From Gillisia hiemivivida (GTDB lineage Bacteria; Bacteroidota; Bacteroidia; Flavobacteriales; Flavobacteriaceae): a DNA stretch of 64,000 nt. The position numbers and the translations under genes were made by a program. The notes under the pieces are model-generated. The model searched no databases. It was not told the DNA's origin and worked only from the letters and a program-made list of their open reading frames with translations. Below are positions 33,739 through 43,557 of the stretch, piece by piece; the stretch's first letter is position 1; every line of letters begins with the position of its first letter. The DNA lies in assembly GCF_007997295.1 (NCBI RefSeq), contig NZ_VORY01000006.1, forward strand, positions 1 through 64,000, written 5' to 3'.

Positions 33739-36700
33739 TTGGAAAACGAAGAAAAGAAGAAGAAAAATAAAAATAAATTTTTAAGGGTAGTAGGCTGGAT
33801 ATTTTTGAGTCTGCTTATTCTGGTAATTGCTATTTTACTTTTCGTCCGCAGTCCTTGGGGTCAGGGAATCATTGTCGATAAAGTTGTCTCTTCTATTGAA
33901 AAAACTACAGGTACCAATGTTGATATCGAAAAACTCTTTATAACCTTTGACGGAAATATTCTTCTAAAAGGCTTATTTATTGAAGATAAACAAGGCGATA
34001 CCTTGATTTACTCTAAATATTTAGAAGCAGATATTCCGCTCATACCCATCATTCGTGGAAAAGGAATTTCTATTGATTTCCTGGAATGGGAAGGAGTTGT
34101 GGCAAACATTGTTAGAAATGACAGTGTTAGCGGTTTCAATTACCAATTTATTGTAGATGCATATGCCACTGCAGATACTACAGCAGCTCCTCAGGACACT
34201 GCCGCTGCTCCTATGCAAATCAGTCTGGGAGATCTTAATTTTTCCAATTTAAATGTTAGTTTCAATGATGATGTTGGCGGAATCAACAGCAAATTAATAC
34301 TTGATCGGTTGGAAGTGGAAATGGAAGAAACGGATCTTGAAAACATGAGGTTCCATATCTCTAAGGCCGAGCTTGAAAATACCAATTTTAAATACACACA
34401 AACAAAACCTTTTCCTCCCCCGGAAACAGAAGATACAGCTGCTCTTCCATTTATTAAAGTAGACAATATTGTTTTAAAAAATGTTTTTGCTGATTATTCT
34501 TCAGAACCTGATGGTCTTTCTACTGTTGTGGAAATAGGAAATTTTACAGGTGATTCTGGAGAAATAAATTTAGACCAAAGCATAATAGATATAAAGGAAG
34601 TTGCTCTTGTGAATTCTGATATCCTATTAGAACTGACCACTACCGTTATAGACAGTACAAGTACAGAAGCTACAACACAAAATACATCTAATGACGAATC
34701 TCCGAACTTTGAATGGCCCATATGGAAAGTAAATGTGGAAGCAGTTGCCTTGGAAAATATAGATTTTAGTTATTTTGTTGATGGAGCAGAAGTGGTGGAA
34801 GGTAAATTTGATCCCAATGCAGTTGTGCTAAAGGACCTTGATTTTAAAGCTGAAAATATTCTGCTGAAAGAGGAAGCTGCAGGAATGCATTTAAAAAAAT
34901 TCAATTTTAAAACAGCATCAGGACTAGCTTTAAATCAGTTTAATTTTGATCTGGAAATCACTGAAGATATACTGGTACTTGAAAGCCTGGATTTTAAATT
35001 AAATGAGAATGAACTCCACGGAAACTTAAGCCTGAATTATGACTCCCTGCAGCAATTAATTAATTCTCCGGAAAAGGTTAGTATAGAAGGAGAGTTTTCT
35101 GAAATCGATATTCATCTGAAAGATATCTTTCCATTTCAGCCTGAACTTAAGAAAAATGAATATTTAGTCGCCTTAAGCGAAAAACCAATTTCTGGTAATC
35201 TGAAAATTGATGGTAGTCTTTCTTCATTGGAAATTTCTTCTGCAGATTTCAACTGGGGTGCTAATACTTCTTTATCTGCAAGTGGAACAGTTCAAAATTC
35301 TCTGGATCCGGAAAACTTAAGATTTGACTTTCCTAGCATCAAACTATCTTCCAGAAGATCAGATCTTCAGAAGCTCATAAAAGAGGAAGATCTTGGCATC
35401 AAAATACCCGAACGGATATCACTAAATGGAAGCTTAAAAGGCAATCCTGAGGATATTTCCACAAATGCTTTCTTGCGAACTTCTGAAGGAAACATTAAAC
35501 TGAACGGTAATTTCTCAAGTCTTGAAGGATTGGTTTATAATGCTGATCTTGAAGTAGAAGATCTTCAGCTGGGGAACCTTTTGGGAAATGATCAATTAGG
35601 AAGCTTAGACTTCAATTTAAAAACATCCGGATCTGGGGACAATGTCAATCAATTAGATGCCACATTGGAAGCTACCATTGCAAAATTTGAGTTTAATGAT
35701 TATGTATTTGAAAATATTTCTCTGCAGGGAGAACTTGAAGATGGGAAAGGTTTAATCACTTCTTCTTATAAAGACAAAAATCTCAATGCAGATCTTAAAG
35801 CTTATGTTTCCCTGGACTCAGTTGCTCCAAAAGTAAATGCAGAACTGGATGTAATAGGAGCTGATCTTCAGGCGCTGGGAATAATGGAAAAAAATGTAAG
35901 GGCCGCTTTTAACCTGGATGCAACTTTTGAAGGAAATACTGAAAATTTTGAACTGGTATCAGTGATATCTGATGGAGTTTTTGTGTATGATGACGCTCCT
36001 TACCAGTTAGGAAATATGGAGATCGATGCATTTGTAGGAACAGATACCACAGCTGTTAGCATTGATAATAATATTATCATTTTAAAATTAAGATCTAATG
36101 CCAGCCCGACAGATTTTAGTTCTGCTCTTTATGACCACTATGAAAGTTATCTCGTTGAAGGGACACGTACAGATACAATTCAGGATCCTGTAAAACTTGA
36201 GTTAAGAGCAAATATCAATGAATCACCGCTTTTAAATGAAGTATTTTTCGCTGATCTTACAGAATTGGATACGGTTGCAATAAAAGTAGATTTCAATGAA
36301 AAAGACAGGAATTTATCTGCGTCTATAGAACTGCCGCATATTAACTACGCAGGTACTGAAATTGATAGTTTGACTTTCAGGCTTGACACTAATAAGGACG
36401 TCTTTGTTTTCGGATTAGGATTTCAGGAATTAAATGCAGGACCTCTTGCCATTAAGGAAACTATAATAGATGGCTCTATAGAAAATCAAAATTTGTACCT
36501 GGATTTCACCTCTTTTCATAACGATAAAGTTATGGTTCATGTAGCTTCTGAAATTTCCAAGGAAGGTGATACATTTAAAGTTCATCTGTTCCCTAAGGAT
36601 CTTATATTAAATTATGAGGAATGGAATATACCGGCCACCAATGAAGCTTTCTTTAAAGATAAATATGCTGAATTCAATGATTTCAGATTGAGCAGAAATA

Positions 36701-38748
36701 ACCAATTAATCGAAATAAGTGATAAAATTGCTGATGTAGAAAGAGAACATGTCGGGATACAATTCAAAAATTTTGAACTAGCAACCCTACTAAACTATCT
36801 AAATCCCGAAGACACTTTGGCTACGGGAAACTTGAATGGGAATTTCATAATTGAAGAACCATTTGTTAATAATGGATTACTTGCAGATCTTCAGATAAAT
36901 GAATTCAATGTTAAGGGAGTGCCTTTAGGAACTCTTAATTTGGAAGCTGAAGCAGAAGGCCTGCAAACCTATGATGTTGTTATGGGACTTCAAGGCGGAG
37001 CAGCCAATCTGGATTTAACAGGAAGTTATACTGCAGTTGGAGGAGCTGCTGAAATAGATTTAAATCTAATTTTAAATGAGCTAAAAGTGGAAGCTCTGGA
37101 AGGATTTACAGATGAAGCTATAACCCAGGGAGATGGAAGTATTTCTGGAAATATGAATGTCTCGGGATCATTGGCTGAGCCAGATTATGAAGGCTCGTTT
37201 ACTTTCAATAATGCTGCTTTTACAGTAGCTACTCTGGATGCTCCTTTTAAGATTAACAATCAAACCTTAAGCCTAAACAATGACGGGATATATTTTGACT
37301 CCTTCACTGTAAATGATGCTACCGGCAATTCATTTATTGTAGATGGAAGTGTTTTGACAGAAAGTTTTATAAATCCTTCTTTTGATTTGGAATTTGAAGC
37401 TCAAAACTTCCAGGTGCTCAATTCAACAGCCGAAGACAATAAATTATATTATGGTACTGCAATTTTGGATGTTACAGCCTCTTTATCGGGGAATTTAAAT
37501 ATTCCGGTACTGGATCTAAAATTAAATGTTGATCCTAAAACCAACTTTACTTACATAATTCCTGAAGATGAATTGATGCTACAAGAAAGGGATGGCGTTG
37601 TAATTTTTGTAAACCGTGAGAACCCTGACGCTATTTTAACCAAAAATACAGCTGAAGAAACTGTGAATATCTCTGGATATGATATAAGTGCGCTATTGAA
37701 TATTAGCGAAGGGGCAGTGCTAAGTATAGTTCTGGATGAAGAAACCGGAGACAAATTTCAGGTCCAGGGGGAAGGGGAGTTGAATTTTGATGTTTATCCT
37801 AACGGAAGAACTACTCTTACCGGAATCTATGAAATTAATGACGGTTTCTATGAAATGAGCCTATACGGCCTTGTAAAGAGAAGGTTTAATTTAGTTGATG
37901 GAAGTAAGGTTACCTGGTCAGGTGATATTTTTGATGCAGATCTTGATTTACGGGCAGTTTATAATGTGGAGACTTCAGCTTCCTCCTTAATGGCCGCTCA
38001 AACTACGGGTGCAGATGCTTCGGTTCAAGGAAAATTCAGGCAAGAGCTTCCATTCTTTGTTTATCTAAATATTGACGGGGAATTGTTGCAACCTAAGATT
38101 TCATTCAATCTTGATATGCCAGAAAGCGAACAGGGAGCAGTTGGTGGTGCTGTTTACGGAAGGATTCAGCAGCTTAATAGTCAGGAACAAGAGCTTAATA
38201 AACAGGTTTTTTCACTTTTGGTGCTAAATCGTTTCTTCCCAGAATCCATTTCAGATGGTTCGGGAGGTGGTGGTGCCGCAGGTATAGCAAGGGACAATAT
38301 CAATGATGCTATCTCAGACCAATTAAATGTTTTTGCTGAAAATATTTTAGGTGATTCAGGAATTGAACTGGATTTTGGTGTTGACAGTTTTACAGATTAT
38401 CAAGGGTCAAGCCCTACAGAAAGGACCCAGCTGAATGTTGCTGCCCAAAAAACACTTCTTGATGACAGGCTTGTAGTAAGGGTGGGAAGTGATGTAGACA
38501 TCCAGGGTAGCAGTCCTGTGGAAGGAGAGGGAACTCCGTTGATTGGAAATGTGAGTATTGCCTATCTATTAACCGAAGATGGAAGGTTCCGGATACAGTT
38601 TTTCCGAAGAAATGAATTTGAAAATGTAATAGACGGGCAGCTTATTGTAAGCGGAATTGCCTTCATTTTTACCAAAGAATTTAATAAGTTTCAGGAATTG
38701 TGGGACAGCCTTCTTTTCAAAGGGGAAACTACTACCGATGAAGATTAA
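33739..38748 (+). CDS. tamB: translocation/assembly module TamB-like protein (AsmA/DUF490 family)
   Basis: Seen: an N-terminal membrane anchor VVGWIFLSLLILVIAILLFV (~residues 15-35) followed by about 1600 residues of beta-strand-rich sequence with repeated G-N-L, S-F, N-L-N motifs, and a C-terminal DUF490-like domain with FLDYQGSSPTERTQLNVAAQKTL-type strands (positions 1540-1600) ending FTKEFNKFQELWDSLLF. Known: TamB forms a lipid-carrying bridge between membranes. The start codon is TTG (33739-33741), the only initiation codon near the promoter. Its 3' end lies 16 bp from tamL, so the two form an operon. Essentially a large periplasm-spanning protein; size is normal for the Bacteroidetes form. 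Confidence 0.9.
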   Translation: MENEEKKKKNKNKFLRVVGWIFLSLLILVIAILLFVRSPWGQGIIVDKVVSSIEKTTGTNVDIEKLFITFDGNILLKGLFIEDKQGDTLIYSKYLEADIPLIPIIRGKGISIDFLEWEGVVANIVRNDSVSGFNYQFIVDAYATADTTAAPQDTAAAPMQISLGDLNFSNLNVSFNDDVGGINSKLILDRLEVEMEETDLENMRFHISKAELENTNFKYTQTKPFPPPETEDTAALPFIKVDNIVLKNVFADYSSEPDGLSTVVEIGNFTGDSGEINLDQSIIDIKEVALVNSDILLELTTTVIDSTSTEATTQNTSNDESPNFEWPIWKVNVEAVALENIDFSYFVDGAEVVEGKFDPNAVVLKDLDFKAENILLKEEAAGMHLKKFNFKTASGLALNQFNFDLEITEDILVLESLDFKLNENELHGNLSLNYDSLQQLINSPEKVSIEGEFSEIDIHLKDIFPFQPELKKNEYLVALSEKPISGNLKIDGSLSSLEISSADFNWGANTSLSASGTVQNSLDPENLRFDFPSIKLSSRRSDLQKLIKEEDLGIKIPERISLNGSLKGNPEDISTNAFLRTSEGNIKLNGNFSSLEGLVYNADLEVEDLQLGNLLGNDQLGSLDFNLKTSGSGDNVNQLDATLEATIAKFEFNDYVFENISLQGELEDGKGLITSSYKDKNLNADLKAYVSLDSVAPKVNAELDVIGADLQALGIMEKNVRAAFNLDATFEGNTENFELVSVISDGVFVYDDAPYQLGNMEIDAFVGTDTTAVSIDNNIIILKLRSNASPTDFSSALYDHYESYLVEGTRTDTIQDPVKLELRANINESPLLNEVFFADLTELDTVAIKVDFNEKDRNLSASIELPHINYAGTEIDSLTFRLDTNKDVFVFGLGFQELNAGPLAIKETIIDGSIENQNLYLDFTSFHNDKVMVHVASEISKEGDTFKVHLFPKDLILNYEEWNIPATNEAFFKDKYAEFNDFRLSRNNQLIEISDKIADVEREHVGIQFKNFELATLLNYLNPEDTLATGNLNGNFIIEEPFVNNGLLADLQINEFNVKGVPLGTLNLEAEAEGLQTYDVVMGLQGGAANLDLTGSYTAVGGAAEIDLNLILNELKVEALEGFTDEAITQGDGSISGNMNVSGSLAEPDYEGSFTFNNAAFTVATLDAPFKINNQTLSLNNDGIYFDSFTVNDATGNSFIVDGSVLTESFINPSFDLEFEAQNFQVLNSTAEDNKLYYGTAILDVTASLSGNLNIPVLDLKLNVDPKTNFTYIIPEDELMLQERDGVVIFVNRENPDAILTKNTAEETVNISGYDISALLNISEGAVLSIVLDEETGDKFQVQGEGELNFDVYPNGRTTLTGIYEINDGFYEMSLYGLVKRRFNLVDGSKVTWSGDIFDADLDLRAVYNVETSASSLMAAQTTGADASVQGKFRQELPFFVYLNIDGELLQPKISFNLDMPESEQGAVGGAVYGRIQQLNSQEQELNKQVFSLLVLNRFFPESISDGSGGGGAAGIARDNINDAISDQLNVFAENILGDSGIELDFGVDSFTDYQGSSPTERTQLNVAAQKTLLDDRLVVRVGSDVDIQGSSPVEGEGTPLIGNVSIAYLLTEDGRFRIQFFRRNEFENVIDGQLIVSGIAFIFTKEFNKFQELWDSLLFKGETTTDED

Positions 38749-38764
38749 AAGATAATAGAAACTC

Positions 38765-41041
38765 ATGCTAAAAAATTCATATTTACCTTTTTTTACAGGA
38801 ATCATTTTCCTTGTAATATTGCAGGGATGTAGTGTGGAAAAATTCATTCCAGAAGACAAATTACTTTACTCAGGGGCCAAATTGAAAGTTCAGGACAGCA
38901 TTGCAAAGAATAGCAAATATGATGTAGTGGTAGCACGACTGGTATCATTATTACTGCCAGAACCCAACAGTAAATTTCTTGGGATGCGACCTAAACTATA
39001 TTTTCATTATAAAGCGCAACAAGAAAATCCGGGATTTATAAATAAGTTCTTAAATAAAAAATTGGGCGAGGAACCTGTTTATCTTTCAGATGTTGACCCT
39101 AACTTCCGGGAAGAATTATTGATTAACCGGATGGAGAATAGTGGGTTTTTTTACAGTACTGCAAGCTCCACCATTATAGAAAATGAAGAAGAAAAATTAG
39201 CTTCTGTAGAATACGAAGTGAATATGAAAGAACCTTATACTCTGGAAAAATATAAGTTAGATACAGATTCTCTAAAGATCTATAAAAGAATTGGGGAGTA
39301 CCTGCCTGAATCACCCATTGAAGAAGGTATGCGCTTCGATTTGAGTTTATTAAAACTGGAGCGGGAACGCTTGGAAAGGAAACTATTGCAGGATGGATAT
39401 TATAATTTCAATGCCGGTTTCTTAATCTTTGAAGCGGATACCAACCAATATGTGAATAAAAAATTCGATCTTTTTCTTCGTCTGAAAAAGGATGTTCCTG
39501 AAAAAGCTATCATTCCCTATAAAATTTCTAAAGTTAATATTTACCCCAATTATGTATTAGGAAATGATTCAATTGCACAGGATACGGTAAGGTTTGATGG
39601 TAAAAATTATATCCAGGCCGAAGAATTTTTCAAACCTAAAAGACTGGATCCATATATATTGATCAATGAGGGGGGATTTTATGATCCCTCAGCTTCCAGG
39701 AACACCAGTAGAAGATTAGCCTCCATAGGAGCTTATAAGTTTGTAAATATAAAGTATGATGAGGTAGAAACATTGGGAGATAGCCTGGGTATTCTTGAGG
39801 CAAATATATTCTTATCCCCTTTAAACAAAAGAGCTTTTCGTGCTGAATTACAGGGGGTTACAAAATCTAATGATTTTATAGGGCCTCATTTGGCTTTGAC
39901 CTATTCTAACAGAAACCTTTTCCATGGAGGTGAAATTTTGAACCTAACAGGTAAGTTTGGTTATGAAGTTCAGGTAACCGGGAGCGATCTGGAAACAATT
40001 TCCAGCACGCTGGTGGGATTGCAGGCAGATCTTATATATCCAAGATTGTTATTTCCAATATCCATAAATGACGACTGGTTTGAATATTCTATCCCAAAAA
40101 CCAAGATCAGTTTGAGTGGAGACTATGTTATAAGGACCAACCTTTATAGCATTGGCTCAGTTTCAGGAAGGTTTGGATATCTCTGGAATGCAAATAGATT
40201 TGTCACTCATGAGTTGAATCCTGTTTCAATAAATTACGTGAAGCTAGCCAACACAACCCAGGAATTTGAAGACATTCTGGATGAGAATGTATTCTTAAGA
40301 AACAGTTTTCAGCAAGAATTTATTGCAGGGCTTACCTATTCCTTTACATATAATGGAATGATAGATGCAGGCAAGACACATCAGTTTTATCTTAACGCTA
40401 ATATGGAGACTGCCGGAAATACCATGAGCCTCTTCAGTAAAGAAGCGGAGGAAGGCCGAACAGCCTTTGGACTCAAATATGCCCAATTTGCAAAAGCTGA
40501 TGCCGATTTAAGATATCATTTCAATTTTGGAAAGGAACAAAAAATTGCAACCAGGTTATTTGCCGGACTAGGAATTCCTTTTGGCAACTCAGACGTTATG
40601 CCTTTTAGCAAACAATATTTTTCTGGAGGGCCATATAGTGTTAGGGCATTTAGAATAAGGTCTTTAGGACCGGGTAGTTATGAACCGGAGCAAACAGAAA
40701 ATACCTCATATTTTGACCAATCGGGAAATCTAAGGTTAGAAGGAAATATAGAATACAGATTCCCACTTATTTCATTCCTGAAAGGAGCCGTATTTGCTGA
40801 TGCAGGAAATGTTTGGACAACAAGAGAAAATCCAGCTTTACCCGGAGGAAAATTCGGAAAGGATTTTTTAAGTGAATTAGGGGTCGGTGCAGGAGTTGGC
40901 TTAAGAGTGGATATACAGAATTTTGTAATCAGACTTGACGTAGCTGCTCCAATGAGAGTTCCATTCCTGCCTGAAGGAGAGAGATGGACCTTTGCTTTTG
41001 ATGAGCCTATATTTAACTTTGCTGTTGGGTATCCTTTCTAA
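38765..41041 (+). CDS. tamL: BamA/TamA-family outer-membrane protein, lipoprotein form (TamL)
   Basis: Seen: a lipobox ILQGCS (residues ~18-23), so a lipoprotein, unlike proteobacterial TamA. POTRA-like modules fill ~25-350 (for example LASVEYEVNMKEPYTLEKYKL and PYKISKVNIYPNY), then a 16-stranded barrel region ending WTFAFDEPIFNFAVGYPF, with the RxRG-type KQYFSGGPYSVRAFRIRSLGP loop. Known: the lipoprotein form is typical of Bacteroidetes and pairs with TamB. Operonic with tamB. It overlaps the convergent upp gene by 4 bases. 758 residues. Confidence 0.92.
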   Translation: MLKNSYLPFFTGIIFLVILQGCSVEKFIPEDKLLYSGAKLKVQDSIAKNSKYDVVVARLVSLLLPEPNSKFLGMRPKLYFHYKAQQENPGFINKFLNKKLGEEPVYLSDVDPNFREELLINRMENSGFFYSTASSTIIENEEEKLASVEYEVNMKEPYTLEKYKLDTDSLKIYKRIGEYLPESPIEEGMRFDLSLLKLERERLERKLLQDGYYNFNAGFLIFEADTNQYVNKKFDLFLRLKKDVPEKAIIPYKISKVNIYPNYVLGNDSIAQDTVRFDGKNYIQAEEFFKPKRLDPYILINEGGFYDPSASRNTSRRLASIGAYKFVNIKYDEVETLGDSLGILEANIFLSPLNKRAFRAELQGVTKSNDFIGPHLALTYSNRNLFHGGEILNLTGKFGYEVQVTGSDLETISSTLVGLQADLIYPRLLFPISINDDWFEYSIPKTKISLSGDYVIRTNLYSIGSVSGRFGYLWNANRFVTHELNPVSINYVKLANTTQEFEDILDENVFLRNSFQQEFIAGLTYSFTYNGMIDAGKTHQFYLNANMETAGNTMSLFSKEAEEGRTAFGLKYAQFAKADADLRYHFNFGKEQKIATRLFAGLGIPFGNSDVMPFSKQYFSGGPYSVRAFRIRSLGPGSYEPEQTENTSYFDQSGNLRLEGNIEYRFPLISFLKGAVFADAGNVWTTRENPALPGGKFGKDFLSELGVGAGVGLRVDIQNFVIRLDVAAPMRVPFLPEGERWTFAFDEPIFNFAVGYPF

Positions 41042-41694
41042 TGCTGAAGCTTAATACCATAAGCCAGATCTCCTGCATCACCTAAACCAGGAACAATATA
41101 TCCTTTATCATTCAATTCCTTATCTACCGTTGCTATCCATAGCTTGGTATCTTCAGGGAAATGTTCAGCGATATGTGCAATCCCTTGTTCTGAACCAATT
41201 ACTGAAGCCAAATGAATTTCTTTTGGAGTTCCCATAGATTTTAATGCATTGTAAACATTCACAAAAGATCTACCGGTAGCCAACATAGGATCTGCTAAGA
41301 TCAAAATTTTGTTATCCAAAGACGGGGAAGCTAAATACTCTACTTTAATTTCAAATTCAGTTTCAGAGACCTGATGTCTATAAGCTGAAATAAAAGTGTT
41401 TTCAGCTCCGTCAAAATAATTTAGCAAACCTTGATGTAAAGGCAAACCCGCTCTTAGAATAGAACATATCACAACGTCTTCTTCTGGAATGTTGCATTTA
41501 GAGGTCCCTAAAGGGGTTTTAATATCTACGTTATTATAGGAAAGTGATTTACTTAATTCATAACCCAAAACTTCACCAATTCTCTCAATGTTTCTCCGGA
41601 ATCTCATTCTATCAGATTGTACTGATACATCTCTTAATTCTGAAATAAATTTGTTGAGGATAGATTGTTGTTCGCCTAGATTGTTTACTTGCAT
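41038..41694 (-). CDS. upp: uracil phosphoribosyltransferase
   Basis: Converts uracil and PRPP to UMP (pyrimidine salvage). Seen: the PRPP-binding loop LADPMLATGRSF and the uracil-binding YIVPGLGDAGDLAYG near the C-terminus, plus SILRAGLPLHQGLL. 218 residues is the usual length. Monocistronic. Convergent with tamL by a shared CTAA at the two stop codons. Confidence 0.96.
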   Translation of the reverse strand: MQVNNLGEQQSILNKFISELRDVSVQSDRMRFRRNIERIGEVLGYELSKSLSYNNVDIKTPLGTSKCNIPEEDVVICSILRAGLPLHQGLLNYFDGAENTFISAYRHQVSETEFEIKVEYLASPSLDNKILILADPMLATGRSFVNVYNALKSMGTPKEIHLASVIGSEQGIAHIAEHFPEDTKLWIATVDKELNDKGYIVPGLGDAGDLAYGIKLQH

Positions 41695-41827
41695 TGAATG
41701 GATTTTGGATAAATTTAAGCAGAATAATTAGTAAGCTATTCATTCATCACAATAAAATCTGATTTTTATATTTCGTGGTGCTATTTTTGATATTATAGAG
41801 TTTCTAATAATTCCTTATTTTTATTAA

Positions 41828-42466
41828 ATGAAAATTCATTATATTTTTTTCTTACTTGTTATTAGTTCTAGTCTCGGGTTTTCCCAAGAGATACCTGTAA
41901 AGTCTACACCTATTGAGCGTGCAGGAACTTCTTTTCCTCCTCCAAATGAAGGTTCTGCTATTCCATCAACAAAATCTACCAATCCATTCTTTAAGTCTAA
42001 AGAGAGAACTTCCAATTTACCTTCAGAAAAAAAAGAAACTTTTAGTATGAAAACGGGAAACGATCTTTTAACTGCTGGAGATTTTATTGAAAAAAAATGG
42101 ACCGAGGATAAAAGAATTAGTGAAGAGTATAGAAAAGACCAGTATTTAGGAGATTTTAAAACTGGAGGAAGTTATGTAGAAGTTTTATGTAGGGATTACC
42201 AATATGTAGATGGAGATAAAGTGCGGGTGTATGTGAATGGTAAGATGATAGAGTCTGTAATAGAGTTACAGGCAAATTATACACCAATTTTAGTGAAGTT
42301 GGAAAGCGGACTAAACAATATAGAAATTGAAGCACTTAATCAAGGTAGTTCCGGGCCAAATACTGCAGCTTTCAAGATCTACGGAGATCAGGGAGAATTA
42401 ATTACCTCTAACGAATGGAACTTACTTACAGGTGCTAAAGCCAGTGTTATTTTTGTAAAGCAGTAA
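41828..42466 (+). CDS. exported protein of unknown function
   Basis: Seen: signal peptide MKIHYIFFLLVISSSLGFSQ, a ~55-residue Ser/Thr/Pro/Lys-rich, low-complexity stretch (ERAGTSFPPPNEGSA...STKSTNPFF), then a beta-rich domain of ~130 residues containing YVEVLCRDYQYVDGDKVRVY, VNGKMIESVIELQ and LNNIEIEALNQGSSGPNTAA. That pattern (D-G-D-x-V-x-V-x-x-N-G, G-L-N-x-I-x-I-x-A-L-N-Q-G) looks like a carbohydrate-binding or jelly-roll-type domain. I recognise no named family; I believe similar secreted proteins occur in Flavobacteriia. Likely periplasmic or surface. Confidence 0.75.
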   Translation: MKIHYIFFLLVISSSLGFSQEIPVKSTPIERAGTSFPPPNEGSAIPSTKSTNPFFKSKERTSNLPSEKKETFSMKTGNDLLTAGDFIEKKWTEDKRISEEYRKDQYLGDFKTGGSYVEVLCRDYQYVDGDKVRVYVNGKMIESVIELQANYTPILVKLESGLNNIEIEALNQGSSGPNTAAFKIYGDQGELITSNEWNLLTGAKASVIFVKQ

Positions 42467-42768
42467 TTATTTTCTAGATGATATTAAAAATAATTAGTTT
42501 CCTGTTTAGGATGTTAGAACTATCCGCTCTTAGATATTAGATAAATTTTAAGTAATTGGTGATTATTTTATTGTACATAATCAAGCATGCAGAAGGGGTG
42601 AATTTGCTGAATTTTTAAAAATAATTAGCTTCGAGTTCAGAATCTTTAAAAAATCCTATACTTGACGGATAACTTAGGCTAAGCCCTATTTTACCGGACA
42701 AAAGGGTTAAAAAACAGAAAAGCCACAAAATAATTTTTTTTTGGCTTTTCTATTAAATTCCAAATTAA
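42467..42768. other. intergenic region with terminator
   Basis: About 300 bp between convergent genes. A terminator hairpin sits at 42716-42751 (see separate entry). Nothing else is recognised. Confidence 0.5.
42716..42751. terminator. terminator hairpin
   Basis: AGAAAAGCCA and TGGCTTTTCT form a 10-bp stem around an A/T loop, 17 bases after the stop codon of the convergent DUF2383 gene. Confidence 0.75.
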
Positions 42769-43251
42769 TTAATCGTCTGCTATATCTTCCAATCTTTTTA
42801 CACTAGAAATGGTATTCTTAATTTCATGTAATTGGCTAGTAAGCAATGTTCTAACTCTCGGAGGAAAATGACCTTTATTTAGTTTTTCCTCATATTCTTT
42901 AGCACTTGCTTTTTCGCCTCTTAAACATTCTTCTAACACAGCTTCATCATCATTTCCAGAGAATGCAGTTTTAAGATCTATCCAAACGCGATGAATAACC
43001 CCAGTTTCATATCCATCTTTTAATTTTGGATGGGCATTTAAATCATGTAATTCTTTTTCTATTTCGGTTTTAAATCTATTTCTAATCACTACTTGCTTCT
43101 TGAAGAACTTTCTTAAACTAGGGTTTTTCACATTTTCTAATGCTTTTTTAAATCCTTTTTCCGCATCATAATTCTTCTCTAAAAGTTCATTAAGGTTTTT
43201 TACAACTTCATCATGACTTTCTTCTTTTGCTTCTTCTCTAGTTGTTTTCAT
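42769..43251 (-). CDS. DUF2383 / PA2169-type four-helix-bundle protein
   Basis: Seen: 160 residues, almost fully helical and charged, no signal peptide. NLNELLEKNYDAEKGFKKAL, LRKFFKKQVVIRNRFKTEIEK, GVIHRVWIDLKTAF and LEECLRGEKASAKEYEEKL match the PA2169/DUF2383 family, a ferritin-like bundle lacking a clear di-iron set here. Known members are stress-induced. Divergent from uspA, so both may be stress-linked. Confidence 0.88.
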   Translation of the reverse strand: MKTTREEAKEESHDEVVKNLNELLEKNYDAEKGFKKALENVKNPSLRKFFKKQVVIRNRFKTEIEKELHDLNAHPKLKDGYETGVIHRVWIDLKTAFSGNDDEAVLEECLRGEKASAKEYEEKLNKGHFPPRVRTLLTSQLHEIKNTISSVKRLEDIADD

Positions 43252-43557
43252 ATTTTATATTTCTGTTAATTATATAATTTAATATAAATATACAGTGATA
43301 ATTATTGAAAAAAAACTAACCTGAATCATATTTTGTAATGGTTTAACATAATTTGTTAAGAAGTTAAAAATTAGCCTAGGTTTTCATTTCAGATGCATCA
43401 ATTAATTATTAAAAAAAATAACAGACATATATAATTCTATATTTAAATTTTCTGAGGGGATTAAAATAAATTAAGTAATCTAAGATGATTTACTTAATTT
43501 ATTACGAAATTAGTACCACTTTTTAATTTTAGTCTCAATTTATTAATTCTGTTACTT
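43252..43557. promoter_or_regulatory. divergent stress-gene promoter region
   Basis: 306 bp between DUF2383 and uspA. It holds the perfect 14-bp inverted repeat at 43465-43503 (see next entry) and AT-rich promoter-like sequence. No gene seen. Confidence 0.45.
43465..43503. promoter_or_regulatory. 14-bp perfect inverted repeat upstream of uspA
   Basis: AATAAATTAAGTAA (43465-43478) and TTACTTAATTTATT (43490-43503) are exact complements around an 11-base loop. Ending 54 bases before uspA, it may be an operator or transcript hairpin. Confidence 0.5.

Noticed and set aside
34021-34721. Minus-strand frames inside tamB.
   Set aside because: Shadow frames in the Ser/Thr/Asp-rich coding sequence of tamB; no start or promoter support.
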